A DNA stretch of 64,000 nucleotides from Panagrolaimus kolymaensis (Eukaryota; Nematoda; Chromadorea; Rhabditida; Panagrolaimidae), in contig JAJQJQ010000002.1 of assembly GCA_028622995.1 (NCBI GenBank), forward strand, positions 5,518,001 through 5,582,000, given 5' to 3'. The position numbers were made by a program, and so were the translations under genes. The notes below the pieces were generated by a model. The model saw nothing but the letters and a program-made list of their open reading frames with translations, ran no database searches and had not been told where the DNA came from. The first letter of the stretch is position 1. Every line of letters begins with the position of its first letter. This document shows, one piece after another, positions 13,134-24,147 of this stretch.

Positions 13134-13958
13134 ATGTCTTCTATCATCGTTCACCCAAATTCAAAATATTCATTTAAATCTCCTCGACGTCAATATTTCT
13201 CGCTTCCATTTAATCTAGTCACTTACTTACCAAATGGATGTGATTTTCCGGAAGTGTTTGAAAAACTTCAAAAATCATGCAAATATTTTTATTATAAAAA
13301 GAAAATTACTGTTGTTCAAAGCCGTGTTGCTTCTGTTGGCAACTTTTTGGGTTACATTGGTAAAAAAGATGATGATTTTTATAAAAGCTTCAACTTAAAC
13401 GGGAACGCTCGATATTGGTTAACATATATTTTTATAATAAGAGAACAAAAATTAATGCATTTTTTAAATTATATATATCGCTGCGATTTGCTTATTTTAG
13501 GCATTTTTAAACAGGATTTGACATTTAAAGAAATTTGCTTTTTATTAAATGGAGGAAAAATTAAAGAACTTTTCTTAGAGAAACTCAATATTAAACATGA
13601 TGATGGAACTCCTGTCACTTTAGATGTTATCATGGCACAATGTCCAAAAGTTATGCAACTTTGCTATTCCAATATGTGTGAAACATTTTCAACAAATACC
13701 TTTGAAAAATTAAATCCACTCAAAGTTACTTCAAAATTTAGGGGCTTTGATATCACCATTTATCATATTGAAGATGCAATAAATCCTAACATTCTTAGTG
13801 AATATCTAAAAAAGAAAACATTCGGATATACTTTAATTAGAATTATTTTCAAATGTGAATATTCCCTAACAGAATTACAAAATTTAGAATCGACTATTCA
13901 AGTATCGCTTAAGAGCATCTTACGTGATAACAGAAAATTATACCTACGACGTGGATAA
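13134..13958 (+). CDS. F-box-like nematode protein, single exon, 274 aa
   Basis: One uninterrupted frame from an ATG preceded by an acceptor-like TAG, with AATAAA at 13978, 20 nt after the stop. Codon use and amino-acid variety differ clearly from surrounding noncoding frames. Residues about 23-58 (SLPFNLV, then LQKSCKYFYYKKK) have the form I recall from a large family of nematode F-box-like proteins: a short helical F-box-type head ending in a conserved SCKYF segment. The rest would then be a divergent leucine-rich or FTH-like region that selects a target. Segments such as ICFLLNGGKIKELFLEKLNI (about 138-157) and the VIMAQCPKVMQLCY segment (about 169-182) fit irregular leucine-rich repeats. 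No signal peptide or TM segment is seen. If the assignment is right, it would be a substrate adaptor of an SCF ubiquitin ligase. That role is inferred, and the domain match is by eye only. Confidence 0.75.
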   Translation: MSSIIVHPNSKYSFKSPRRQYFSLPFNLVTYLPNGCDFPEVFEKLQKSCKYFYYKKKITVVQSRVASVGNFLGYIGKKDDDFYKSFNLNGNARYWLTYIFIIREQKLMHFLNYIYRCDLLILGIFKQDLTFKEICFLLNGGKIKELFLEKLNIKHDDGTPVTLDVIMAQCPKVMQLCYSNMCETFSTNTFEKLNPLKVTSKFRGFDITIYHIEDAINPNILSEYLKKKTFGYTLIRIIFKCEYSLTELQNLESTIQVSLKSILRDNRKLYLRRG

Positions 13959-13977
13959 TTATGGTTTACTTTTTTTG

Positions 13978-13983
13978 AATAAA
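13978..13983 (+). terminator. Poly(A) signal AATAAA of the F-box-like gene
   Basis: Canonical hexamer 20 nt downstream of the stop codon at 13956-13958. Confidence 0.65.
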
Positions 13984-15886
13984 ATTGAATTACTACGAAT
14001 ATGCAACTGTGATGATGATGCAATTTTTTGTTAACAAAAATTTAATTCGTTTCTATTTCAAATTTTAGTTCAAACCAGTTCCCGTTTTTTTTTATTAATA
14101 AAATGGAATGTTTTTATTATCTTTTGTCTATTTTTTTTGGCAATGTTTTATTTTATTTAGTTATTAACTTTTTTTGTTTCTGAGATTATCAATAAAAAAA
14201 CCGCAATTAAAGTTTGTACTGAACCCGAGAGAAAAAAAACTTTGAAATTAAAAAGTACGTAAAGCAATTAATCGCAACAAAACTTTACTTTGATCCTCCT
14301 AAAAAAATACACATTGAAAATCAAAAACTTTTGTGGTGTGGTTCTTTTAATTTAAAGTTGAACTGCGTTCTCAGAAAAAGTTTGATCCTGTTAGTTCCAG
14401 TTAATTATTTTATTGTCGCTAAAATAATGAATAAAAATTAAAGCGAGTCACAGATATAATTAATTATGTTAACCGAGGAAAAAATTAAGCAACACCCGAA
14501 GAAATGAGTTTTGGAGCGATCAAAACCAATGTTTTTGAAAACATAAAAAGAGAAAGACTTGTTTTTTTTGATAGTTTTTCGTGGGTAATAAATTTTAAAA
14601 AACTCAGTAAAAAAAATAAATAAAGAAGATGACGAAGATGGAGGTAATAAAAACAGTTGGAGGTAAATTTGTTTCTCAAATTTTTGGACTTTGAGTTTTC
14701 GAGGATGGTAAACAAGATATTCTGGATATGGATTGCCTTGGTTTCGTTTTGGATACTTTTAATTGTGGTTTAAGAAGGAATTTTCTTTTTTATTATTCTT
14801 TTTATGTTTAATCAAGTTTGAGTTAGAGCGTTATTGATCATAAACTTTCAGAACAAAACTTATCAAAGAAAAACTAAGGGATTGAGAATCGAGACATCAT
14901 GATTTACTTAATTTTTAAAGTATTTTAACTTTTATTTAAACAATTGTTTTTTTTTTGTTTTCACACATTTTTTTTTCATAGCATTCTTCTTCTCGTAAAT
15001 ATGATGCCTCAGGGGTTCAACCTCTTTTAGCAGGAATTTTCCATTCTCGTAAAAGTTTTATGTTTTCACTCCATTATTTTTTTGCAGCTGCAAACACTGC
15101 TTTCAATGATCATTGATTTTATTAAAATCTCTCATATTTTTAATCGTAGTTATTTTTTCGTTACTCTCTTGACCTTTTCGCCGCAACTCTTGCCCCAAAA
15201 CTTTTCGTGGTTACTTTTTTTTGTAAAATCAATGTATTTTTGTAATATTTTTTGCGTTTAATTTTTTATATTAAATTTAACTTACTCTGTGAACCCATAA
15301 TGAAGAAAGCCGACTGAGATTGATGATACCTTTGAAAACAATTGTCTTTGTATCAAAGCCGGTTTACCTGAGTGTTTTCACTTTCCTCCCAATCACAAAG
15401 TCCTAATATGACCTTTCTTTTTTTCCTGCGTCTGTGGCCACAAAAACGGGTTGTTCACCACCAGCAATAGCTTTGATTCATTTTTACGCAGGTAAATGTT
15501 AATTTAGCCAAGCCTTTTTATTGTTCCAAAAAATGATACATATTTTTCTAAATACCTTCAAATTTATTTTCAACCGCCAAAGATTATTGTCCCATTTCCC
15601 CTCTATTTTTCTTTCAAAACCCAATATTTTTTTTAAAGAAAAATTATTTTAACTAAATCATTTCAAGGCGATAACTTTTTTTTCTTCATGTGAGAGATGG
15701 CTTTTATCGATAAAGCGTCCTTTCCCTCAAACAAGCCTTTCCCGTTGCTGCGTGCGCGAAGGCAAGATCCTCTCCTCTCTTTTTTTCTGCAGAAAAGAAG
15801 AAGACTCATGATTTTTTTCTTGCTGTTTTTCTTGCATTTTTTTCTTCTAGTTTTTTTAAACCCTAAATTATTTTTACACGTTTTTT
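13984..15886. other. Intergenic, AT-rich
   Basis: No supported gene. The stretch at 15690-15790, about 110-210 nt upstream of the secreted-protein start, is less AT-rich than its surroundings and is a plausible promoter-proximal region. Confidence 0.5.
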
Positions 15887-15889
15887 TAG
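15887..15889 (+). promoter_or_regulatory. Splice-acceptor-like TAG 12 nt before the secreted-protein start
   Basis: CGTTTTTTTAG is followed by a 12-nt leader and the ATG at 15902. This is the tight spacing expected of a spliced-leader acceptor. Confidence 0.5.
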
Positions 15890-15901
15890 GGGAAAACAAA
15901 T

Positions 15902-18900
15902 ATGCAACTTCAAGTTGCATTTAGTTTTGGGTTAATACTGCTTATTTCAATAATAAGTGCTAAAGATGTTAAAGTATTTAAACGTGGAAGTAAGTTAACA
16001 TTTTTTGGGAAGCTAATAACATTTTTATTGAAATACTTTTTAGAACAAATGTTGATTGATGAAACACAATTTAAAAATCCAAATGATTATTCATTTGATG
16101 ATGATCAAGATGAAACAGATTTGGATAATGCTTATGATGAAAAAGTTCCATATTTACCTAAATTTATTTTACATAAAAGTGGCATTGACCGCGGATATAC
16201 TAGAGTGAGCTTTTTTTTTAAATCATAATATTGCTTCTTGAAATATAAAAAACTTTAAATTTTATTGGTTGCTTTTTTTGCTTTAATTAAAAAAATTTAT
16301 TCTTTAAAAGCCTATTAAAACTTTCTCATTAAATTAAAAGAAAAATTTATAGGTCCCAATAGTGACTCGAAGAGGAAGTAATACTTGGTCAACACCACGT
16401 CCAACCACACAAAGAGGAGAGGAATATAAAACTTGGTCGACGCCAAAATTATTACCCATAACAAAACCAACTCCATCTCATAAAGATATTATCACCACAA
16501 CTTCTACTCCTAAAACAACATTTATTGCTAAATTTTCTATTCCACCTCTTAAAGCTGAAAAACCTCCAAAGAAACCTGAAGTCAAATCCACAACTTCTGC
16601 TTCAATCGAAGAGACAAGTATAATTTCGAAAACAAAGAAAACATTCACTCGAAAATCAACAACTTCATCAAGTAATGAACGTGCAGCAGAAGAATCAACG
16701 GCAACGAGAAAAGCATTCACAAGAACTTCAGCTTCAGCGAGTCAAGAAGAAACTAGTAAATCAAGCGAAGTGTTCTTTACTCATAAACCTATCACAAGCA
16801 CACAATCGGATATTGAAGTCTTTACAACTGATTTCTCAAGGAAGGGTTTTACAAAACGACCAAAGACAACAAAATCGACAACGATAACATCCACATCAAG
16901 TGAAGAAACGACAACATCTGCTGCTACACGAAAGAAATTTACAAGAAAGCCAACTACTTCCACCAGTGCTTCGAGCGAAACTTCGACTTCAAGGAAAAAA
17001 TTTACTCGAAGACCCACGCGTACTGAAGCTTCAACAGAAAAATCCACTGAAGCTTCATCGCGAAAAGCTTTTACTCGAAGACCAATATCAACAAGTGTTT
17101 CAGCTGAAGAAACTAGTAGATTCCAAAAAACAAAACAATTTACAAAACGACCTTCGACTTCAGCTTCCACATCCACTGAAAAATCTACTGAAACGGTCCC
17201 AGTTCGCAAAGCTTTCAGTCGCCGGCCTAAAACTACTACTACCACAGCAACAACTGAAGCACCAACCACTGAAACTACAACAACGATGCTTCCACTTCGA
17301 GAACGTCTTCGTCCAACTCTTACAACACGAGAACCAACTCCAACCATGCAACGTAGATTCCGAGTTTTTACAAATCCTCCACCAGCTTTACCACCAACGG
17401 AAGAGATTTCCGAAAAACAGATTCCATCAGGAAAACAGATTCAAGAAAAAATTCGATTTGGAACCATTAGTGATTTTGCAACTCAGTAAGTAAAAAATCT
17501 ATCTGCTACAAAAGCTTTCCCATTCGCTTTTTATTTCTTTCGTTTGCTTTCATTATTATTTTTTTGCTTTGCTTTGTTATTTAGTTTATTTATTTTTTGT
17601 GCTATAAGTCATGTTTATTTTTGACTCTAAAGTTGTTCGACATAAACACAATTGTATCAATTAAAAAAGTTTAATTTTTTACATCTTTTTTTATATATAA
17701 TTTTTTATTATTATTAAATGCTTTTATATGGTTTAAATCACGAGAAATTGAATCGCTAGTTTGGAGAGTAGTCGAACAATTTTAGAATCAAAATTCGCAA
17801 AGCAAACATTTCTTCTGCAATCACCGCGGCTACTGTTGCAAAAGCTTCTCATTCGTCTTCACCTTTCTTGGAAAATTCTATTAAATCCACTTCCATAGTG
17901 GAAGATGAACCATTGGATTTTGGTTCAACTGAATCAAAACTTGTGAATTTTCATTTTAGTAAATTTGCTCAACGTTTTGGTATTCGTCGAATTATTCCTT
18001 CATCATCTGCAACCCCACAAGCTTCCATTGTTGTAATTCCTGTAACTGTAAGGTAATCGCTTAATTTATTTTGTTTGATGTGAAAATTATTATTATTTTT
18101 AATCATTGCTTTTTTGTGTGTTTTTGAGAGAGAAAAATATTTTTTAGTCCATCAAAAGTAGCTAGCAACAGTAATAGTGGACATGGAATGGAACAAACAG
18201 TTAAATCCAATGCAATTATTCTTCAATCACAGAAGTGAGTTCTTTGTTACAAATTAGCATATTTTGCATCAGTTAAAAGTATTTTCATGATAAAATATGT
18301 TTGATTTTTTAGGAATAGATTCTTCCTTCCAAGTAATGTTTCACCAAATCCAAGTATTTTCTCTCCCTCATCTCCTGAAGTAACAACTTCAGTTCCTCGA
18401 GTTGTTCATAGATGGAAGAGTTCATGGTCATCATGGACTTCATGGGATGCAAACGGCCATAAAGTTACTGGTTCCACAAGGACATTTACCAATTTCGATA
18501 CTCCTGAAGCGTAATTTCATTTTAATTTAGGCGTAGTTTCATTTTATCGTTTTAGTACCACTACAACAGCCTCATCTAAACAACGTCACTTTTCTCGAAC
18601 TCGAAATGAACAACAATCAACTACTTCTTCGAAAGCTCATTCATCGACTGCTTCGAAAGCACCTTTAAAGCCTCCAATAATTCATCATGGTAGCCAAAGA
18701 TATCGAGGCCCAACATATAACTGCCGCATTCTAACTCCCAACGAAGATGGTCGACCATCAAATAATAATGATTCAAGTTGTAAACTCAAATATCCTGGAT
18801 TCCCAGCGGATGACACCTGTCGATGCACATACGAAGTTGAAGCTCGTGATGAGCATGGTTGTGCCACAGGTTTCCTTTACACTTGTAAACAGATAGCTCG

Positions 18901-18910
18901 AAGAACTTAA
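15902..18910 (+). CDS. Secreted Ser/Thr-rich repeat protein with six-cysteine C-terminal domain, 7 exons, 762 aa
   Basis: Exons: 15902-15989, 16044-16204, 16353-17485, 17786-18052, 18148-18234, 18313-18510 and 18556-18910. All junction phases agree and give 762 residues. Residues 1-20 form a signal peptide (hydrophobic, ending ISA before KDVK), so the protein is probably secreted. Residues about 40-70 are acidic. Residues 178-375 hold about nine copies of a K/R-K-x-F-T-R/K-R/K-P motif spaced 18-30 residues apart in Ser/Thr/Glu-rich linkers, a likely mucin-like O-glycosylated stalk. The middle is low-complexity with a Trp-rich patch (HRWKSSWSSWTSWD). The C terminus, residues 698-762, has six cysteines (701, 720, 733, 735, 747, 755) around YPGFPADDTCRC and GCATGFLYTC, which looks like a compact disulfide domain. 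I do not recognise the family. An extracellular-matrix or cuticle-associated role is inferred from architecture only. Confidence 0.88.
16635..17228 (+). repeat. Coding repeat: about nine copies of K/R-K-x-F-T-R/K-R/K-P
   Basis: In the translation of exon 3 the variants are KKTFTRKS, RKAFTRTS, EVFFTHKP, RKGFTKRP, RKKFTRKP, RKKFTRRP, RKAFTRRP, TKQFTKRP and RKAFSRRP. They are separated by linkers of Ser, Thr, Glu and Ala. The DNA copies have diverged, so this is an old protein-level repeat, not a fresh minisatellite. Confidence 0.9.
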
Positions 18911-19884
18911 TCCTTTATGTGTAGCATTTTTTGTTTTGTTTTGCAAAAGTAATAGTTATTTTTATAAATGAAATGGAAGCTTCTTTTTAGGGAGAAGCTT
19001 TTTTTTCAAGTCATGACTTTTTCCATTGTTTTTATTTTTGTTTTATCCTTCTTCAGCACCTTTTTTATTTTTGTGTAAATATTTGAGATTTCTTTTTAAC
19101 TTTCTTTTCCATTAAAAAAACATTATTATTTCAATAAAAAAAAGAAAATTTAAATTTTTTATTATCCAATATATATTTTTATACTTTGGCCCTTTGAAGT
19201 ATTTTTTGTTTTTCTTACACATGTAACATGTTTATTGAAAACAGAATTATATGGGTTATAAATTTTTCAAATTAACGAAAATAAAATAAATTATTGTGAA
19301 ATCTTATAATTTTTTAACTCTAGGAAGTTGTAAAAACAGAAATAATAATAAATCTCTCTTCTTTTTTAAGTAGTTTGTCTGTAAGCAAAAAATAGAGACA
19401 TTACCATTTTAGAAATCATTCTTTTTTTTTTGAGTAATTTTTTAAAGAATACTTCTTTTATTAAAAGCCTCTAATAGGAGAGTTAATACCACGTGTCCTA
19501 AAACAAAAGTTAACAATTCTCGTTTTTTTATTTTGTTTTGCCAGCCATTAAAATTTTATCGTAGCTTTTAGTTCTTTTTAACATTAAAATAATCTTTGAA
19601 ATTTCATCAATACATGGCTTTTAAAGAGCTGCTTAGCCGCATTCATAATAAGCTTTGACTCTTTTTTTCAGAGACTTCATTTTTTAAGTGAATCGATACA
19701 ACTCTTCTTCTCATTGAAGAAAGAAATAAAGCCGTGCTTCGACGCAGTCATAAAAAAAAGACTTTTGCCAAATTTATTTGTATTTTTTTATGAAAGCATT
19801 TTGTTAAAATTCCATTTACATATATGTATCAAATGAAGCTCGCTTCGCTAATATTTGACGTAAAAATACTTTCAAAATAAAATA
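18911..19884. other. 3' UTR and intergenic spacer
   Basis: AATAAA at 19133-19138 is the first clear poly(A) signal after the secreted-protein stop, implying a 3' UTR of about 240 nt. The rest is AT-rich with no coding signal. Confidence 0.5.
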
Positions 19885-20103
19885 ATGCAAAGTAAGTTTT
19901 CATAGAAGAATTAATAATTTTAATTTTATTCGTTTTTTATAATTTTTTCAGGGGTATTAATAGTTTTCTTTGTTATGGCTGTTGTATTATTTATTGTGGC
20001 ATTCTTTATTTCGATGAGAAGTTCAGTTGAATTTGCTCAAGAGAAATTGGAGGATCAACCTCCATGTCCAGGACCTCCTTCACAATCCTCAACTCGCAAT
20101 TAA
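19885..20103 (+). CDS. Single-pass membrane microprotein, 2 exons, 52 aa
   Basis: Exon 1 is only 7 nt (19885-19891: ATG CAA A, then a GTAAGT donor). Exon 2 is 19952-20103, after a strong TTTTTTCAG acceptor. Together they encode 52 residues. Residues about 4-23 form one hydrophobic helix (VLIVFFVMAVVLFIVAFFIS). A short charged and then Pro/Ser-rich tail follows, containing EFAQEKLED and CPGPPSQSS. AATAAA at 20163-20168 lies 60 nt after the stop. The composition of exon 2 stands out from its surroundings and the splice sites are canonical, so I think it is real. It could instead be the last exon of a longer transcript whose earlier exons I could not see. No family recognised; a regulatory single-pass peptide is only a guess. 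The neighbouring secreted-protein gene ends about 1 kb upstream on the same strand. Confidence 0.6.
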
Positions 20104-20162
20104 TTAAATTATTTTTACTTTTACATATCAAATTCGGATTAACCAAAAGTTCAAAGAGTTAA

Positions 20163-20168
20163 AATAAA
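20163..20168 (+). terminator. Poly(A) signal AATAAA of the microprotein gene
   Basis: Canonical hexamer 60 nt past the stop codon. Confidence 0.55.
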
Positions 20169-23100
20169 TATTTATTTTTGAAACATAAAAATAGCAAAGC
20201 ATTATTTTCTTCTCAATTTTTTCAAATGCTTTCCAAAAATTTTAATTTATGTACCCATATTTGTTTAATATAAAGTTAAGGTTAAAAAATAGAGTGAGAT
20301 TTCATTCTTTTGTCTAGTATATTATTATATTTTTTGATTCTTAAGAATATATCGCCTTTGTTCAAACTTAAGTAAACATAAAAAGTCGAGCAGTATTATT
20401 TGTACGAAGATTGGTTGGTGGTTGTCTGGGGTCCAACTGATTGTCATCTCTCGCACGGTTTTGTCTGGTCACTTATTTTTTTATGTCGGGTACCTTCGAT
20501 CGAATGAAAAGAAACAAATCGGATGACCACACCTGTTTGTTGAGCTCTTTTGCTCGTTTTCTTGCCCTTCCGAAATAACAACTGACCACTACCACCACTA
20601 TCGAGCGAATGTACTTTTATTAATTATTTACACAATTTGAAACAAGGTGTAAAGTTTATAAATGTCTTCAATGAAATGATTAATGTTCAAAGAGCAGCAG
20701 CAATCGAATGGAGAAAAAAAAAACCAAAAGTAAATATTCATTTTAGGGTAAGATTGTATTGACGGGAATTATGAATTAGCAATATGTATTTTTGCTTTTC
20801 CCTACTAATTTTTTTTGCTTGTTGTCTTTTTTTCTGCGTTTCTAATTTGTCAAAAGCAAAAACAATTGGGAAAATGCCATTTTCAACCTTCTTAAAAATA
20901 ATAAAATAAAAGAAAAAACCCCGTCACTCATTTTTCAGTGAACCATCAAATTGCCTTTCTCTCTTTGTTCTCCACCATTTTCGGACATTCTAAATTATTG
21001 TTTCTTCAGCATTCGTATTTTTGCGAAAATTGGAAGGAAAAAAAACTTAAATGACCCAAAACCCAGTAAATATGTAACTGCTGTCAACTGAAAGTTGTGT
21101 ACAACAAAAATACTTTAAAGCAATTTAATTTTTATTTTTAGCTACTTTGGTAGTTATGAAACGAGCTTTTTCCTGCATTTAAAAATTTATGTCCAAAATG
21201 ATATACAATTTTAAGCAAAAATAAAATAAAAACAAGCCAAAGAACAATGAATGAATGCATTTCGAACTTTAAAAAATTTCTAGAAACAATGCTGCGGATT
21301 CGAAGATAATTTGAAACGAAGTTTTTTAAGATCACCAAAACTCTTCCTAAATTATGTGAAGTTTTTCTAAAATTCTTTTTTACTTCGAGTTACTTTATTA
21401 CTAAATTTTGACAAATATTTACCCTATTTTTTGTGTTTTTCAACCAAACAATTTGCTTTTTTTCCACATCGAACAATAGTCAATTTGTCTCCATAATTTC
21501 CATGTTTATATTTTCAAATTAACTTTTCAATCACCACAAACAAAATTCAGAGGAAAAAACTGCACGCATCAGAAGTCATCACTCAATTTACAAAATAAAA
21601 TAAAAAACTCGTTTTTCTTTGTTTCCATTTGTGTAAAAACATGGATGGTATTTTTACAAAAAATTCACAACCAAATTGAAAGACTTTGCTATTTTTGTGG
21701 GAGATTTCAGAGAGACAATGTTATTTGTTTTCATTCTTCATTCTGAAAAATAATGGACTTTTTGTTAGATAGGAAAGAACAGTAAAAATAAAAAAAGAAG
21801 AGGAAATGACCTTCGAAAATTGATTCAGAAAATCCAGACAATAAATATACACATAATCGACAGATGGTGTCTCTGAGTTGTTTATTATTTGGAAAAATCC
21901 TTTTTTTTTATTTGATTGAAATAACCTTTGACCAAATGGACGAATACATACTGTCATGATTTTCGAAAACTTAATAGAACAATAAAAAAACCGCCAATTT
22001 TCTTGATAGGTTTAAAAAGAAATAAGCGGGAAATTTAAGAGTATTATAAAGAAATAAAATGAAAAAAACCCATACAAAGTTTCCCTTAATAAACTTAAAA
22101 AACACTATTAATTTAGAAAAATTTTATTGCAAATAATTTCTTTACACACTTCCCTTTTTACTCATTTGCTATGGAAGAATCAAAGTATGCATAAACTGTT
22201 GTTTGCTATGGTCAAGCAGCAAAGTTTTCTTCCATCCAAATCATCTCACAGACATTTTAATTCGGTCATTTGATTTTAATGATAGCTATCGAGTGTTAAC
22301 ATGCAATATTTTTATTTCTTTATCATTTTTTGATGGTGTTTTTTTGAACCTTGTAAAGCAAGCCCCTGAAGTTTGTTCAATTATTATCAAAAAAATCATA
22401 AAACTAAACCATCTGAGAAAATAATGATGGCTCTTTGATTTATGCTTTTTCCTCATCCATTGTTTATAATTTTTACAGGCTTTTTTTCAATGGTCTTAAA
22501 AGAATGCCGCCGACAATGATGCAATAAAAAAAATATGAAGAAAAAATAATGAAATGATTTTGATATGTCTTCTCATTTTTTTCTTCTTTCAAACCGAGTT
22601 CACCGCAGGAGGCCTCTACACTTCTTTGTTATACTTATATTTTTTTTGCTTGAGAAAACAGTTTTTTCATTTCTCGATGCATTCAAGATTTTTTTTATTG
22701 AAGCTGCTTTTTTGTTTTAATAAGTACCAAACAAAAAAATGAATGTCATATTGAATTGGAAAAAAGCATACTCAAAGGAAAGCAAAAAACTGAGATCAAA
22801 GGAAAAAAATTAAAAAGAAAAAAACATGTGTTTAACTTTTATTGTCGCCGATCGTCAATCGTCGTGTGCTATTCTTAAATTCTAAAAATTTGAGGTTTAT
22901 GTCTTTGATTTATTACCAAAGTTTTTGAAGTTTTGTGGTTGAAAGAAAAGTTAATTATGTTTTATGATTTCGAAAATTGCAGTCTTTTAAGTTTTTTTAC
23001 AATGGCAAAAATATGGTTTGCTACTAAATCCTAAAATTGGAAGTTTTACGGTGGCTTTTACAACACCAATTTTCCCAAGTTTTAGAAATAAAGAGAACTG

Positions 23101-23430
23101 ATTTAGAAGTTTGGAAGGATGAAAATAATAAGTTTTGCTTAAGAAATAAGAAGATACTTTAAATGCATAAATTTTTTTTTTATAAAACCAAAAACGGACA
23201 GAAACTCTTATTAGTAATCAAAAGGTATCAAAAGGTTTTTAGTTATTGTTTTAAACATTGTACGCCACTGTAATTGCTATCACACATTGTTTTCCAAAAC
23301 TTTTTGTTGCTTTTCCTTGGTTGTTTGCACTTTTGTTAAAAAGAAAAAATCGTTAAAAGTGCAAGTCACTTTAAATCATTATCGAATGAGCAACAGCAGC
23401 TCGCTTCTTCGTTATTGCTTGCTTATTAAC

Positions 23431-23451
23431 GACGACCGACGACCGACGACC
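23431..23451. repeat. Triple tandem GACGACC repeat
   Basis: Three perfect 7-mer copies, unusually GC-rich for this region. Confidence 0.9.
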
Positions 23452-24127
23452 GCAAATAATATCGATTGAATGAAAGATAAAAATGCAGCAAACACTGTAC
23501 CAATTACTTGAAAATGATCTTTATGAACAATAGCGATGATGATGTTCGAAATAAAATTTTCCGAAAAGCTAAAGTATTTGTGACAGAGAATTTCTTTATT
23601 TTTTTTTTGTTAGCAGCGAACTTTTAACATTTGAAAAAATCGATCCTTTCTCGAAAGCTGAGTATGGAGCGCTTTTGTAAAAAAAAGCTCTTTGTTTTTC
23701 TTAGAAAAAAATTTAGTTCCTTATTTTGCAAACTCATCTAATAATGTCAATCTTCTGTATATTTTTTATTACTGGACAGACTTTCACTTTATCATGATGA
23801 TATCTTTCCTTTTTTTTATTTGGCAATTGAGACTTTTCCAAGACACTTTTTTTAAAATGTTGGACCATTGAATAAGATAAATTGGAAAAACTGCCACCAT
23901 CAAAAAAATGGATATCAAGCTTCAGAATCTTAAAATTTAACGAAAACAAGTGGCTGCTTTTTTATTTGGTTCAAAAAGCTTGAAAAACATATTTGTTTTT
24001 TCCTTCTTTGTTGAATTTGCATTTTTTTGTTTTGGTTTTTTGTTAGCTCAAGAATCAACACTTTGTCAGATTTTTTTGAGCAATCAAAAAAATGAGAGAC
24101 CAGATAAACCCGGGTGGGCTTTGCGCA

Positions 24128-24147
24128 ATATATATATATATATATAA
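24128..24147. repeat. (AT)n microsatellite
   Basis: Uninterrupted alternating A and T for about 20 nt, directly after a CCCGGGTGGG-containing segment. Confidence 0.85.

Noticed and set aside
16781..17493. Long overlapping frames (188 aa on minus, 197 aa on plus) inside exon 3 of the secreted protein
   Set aside because: They are shadows of the Ser/Thr-rich repeat; the spliced model with signal peptide and matching phases explains the region.
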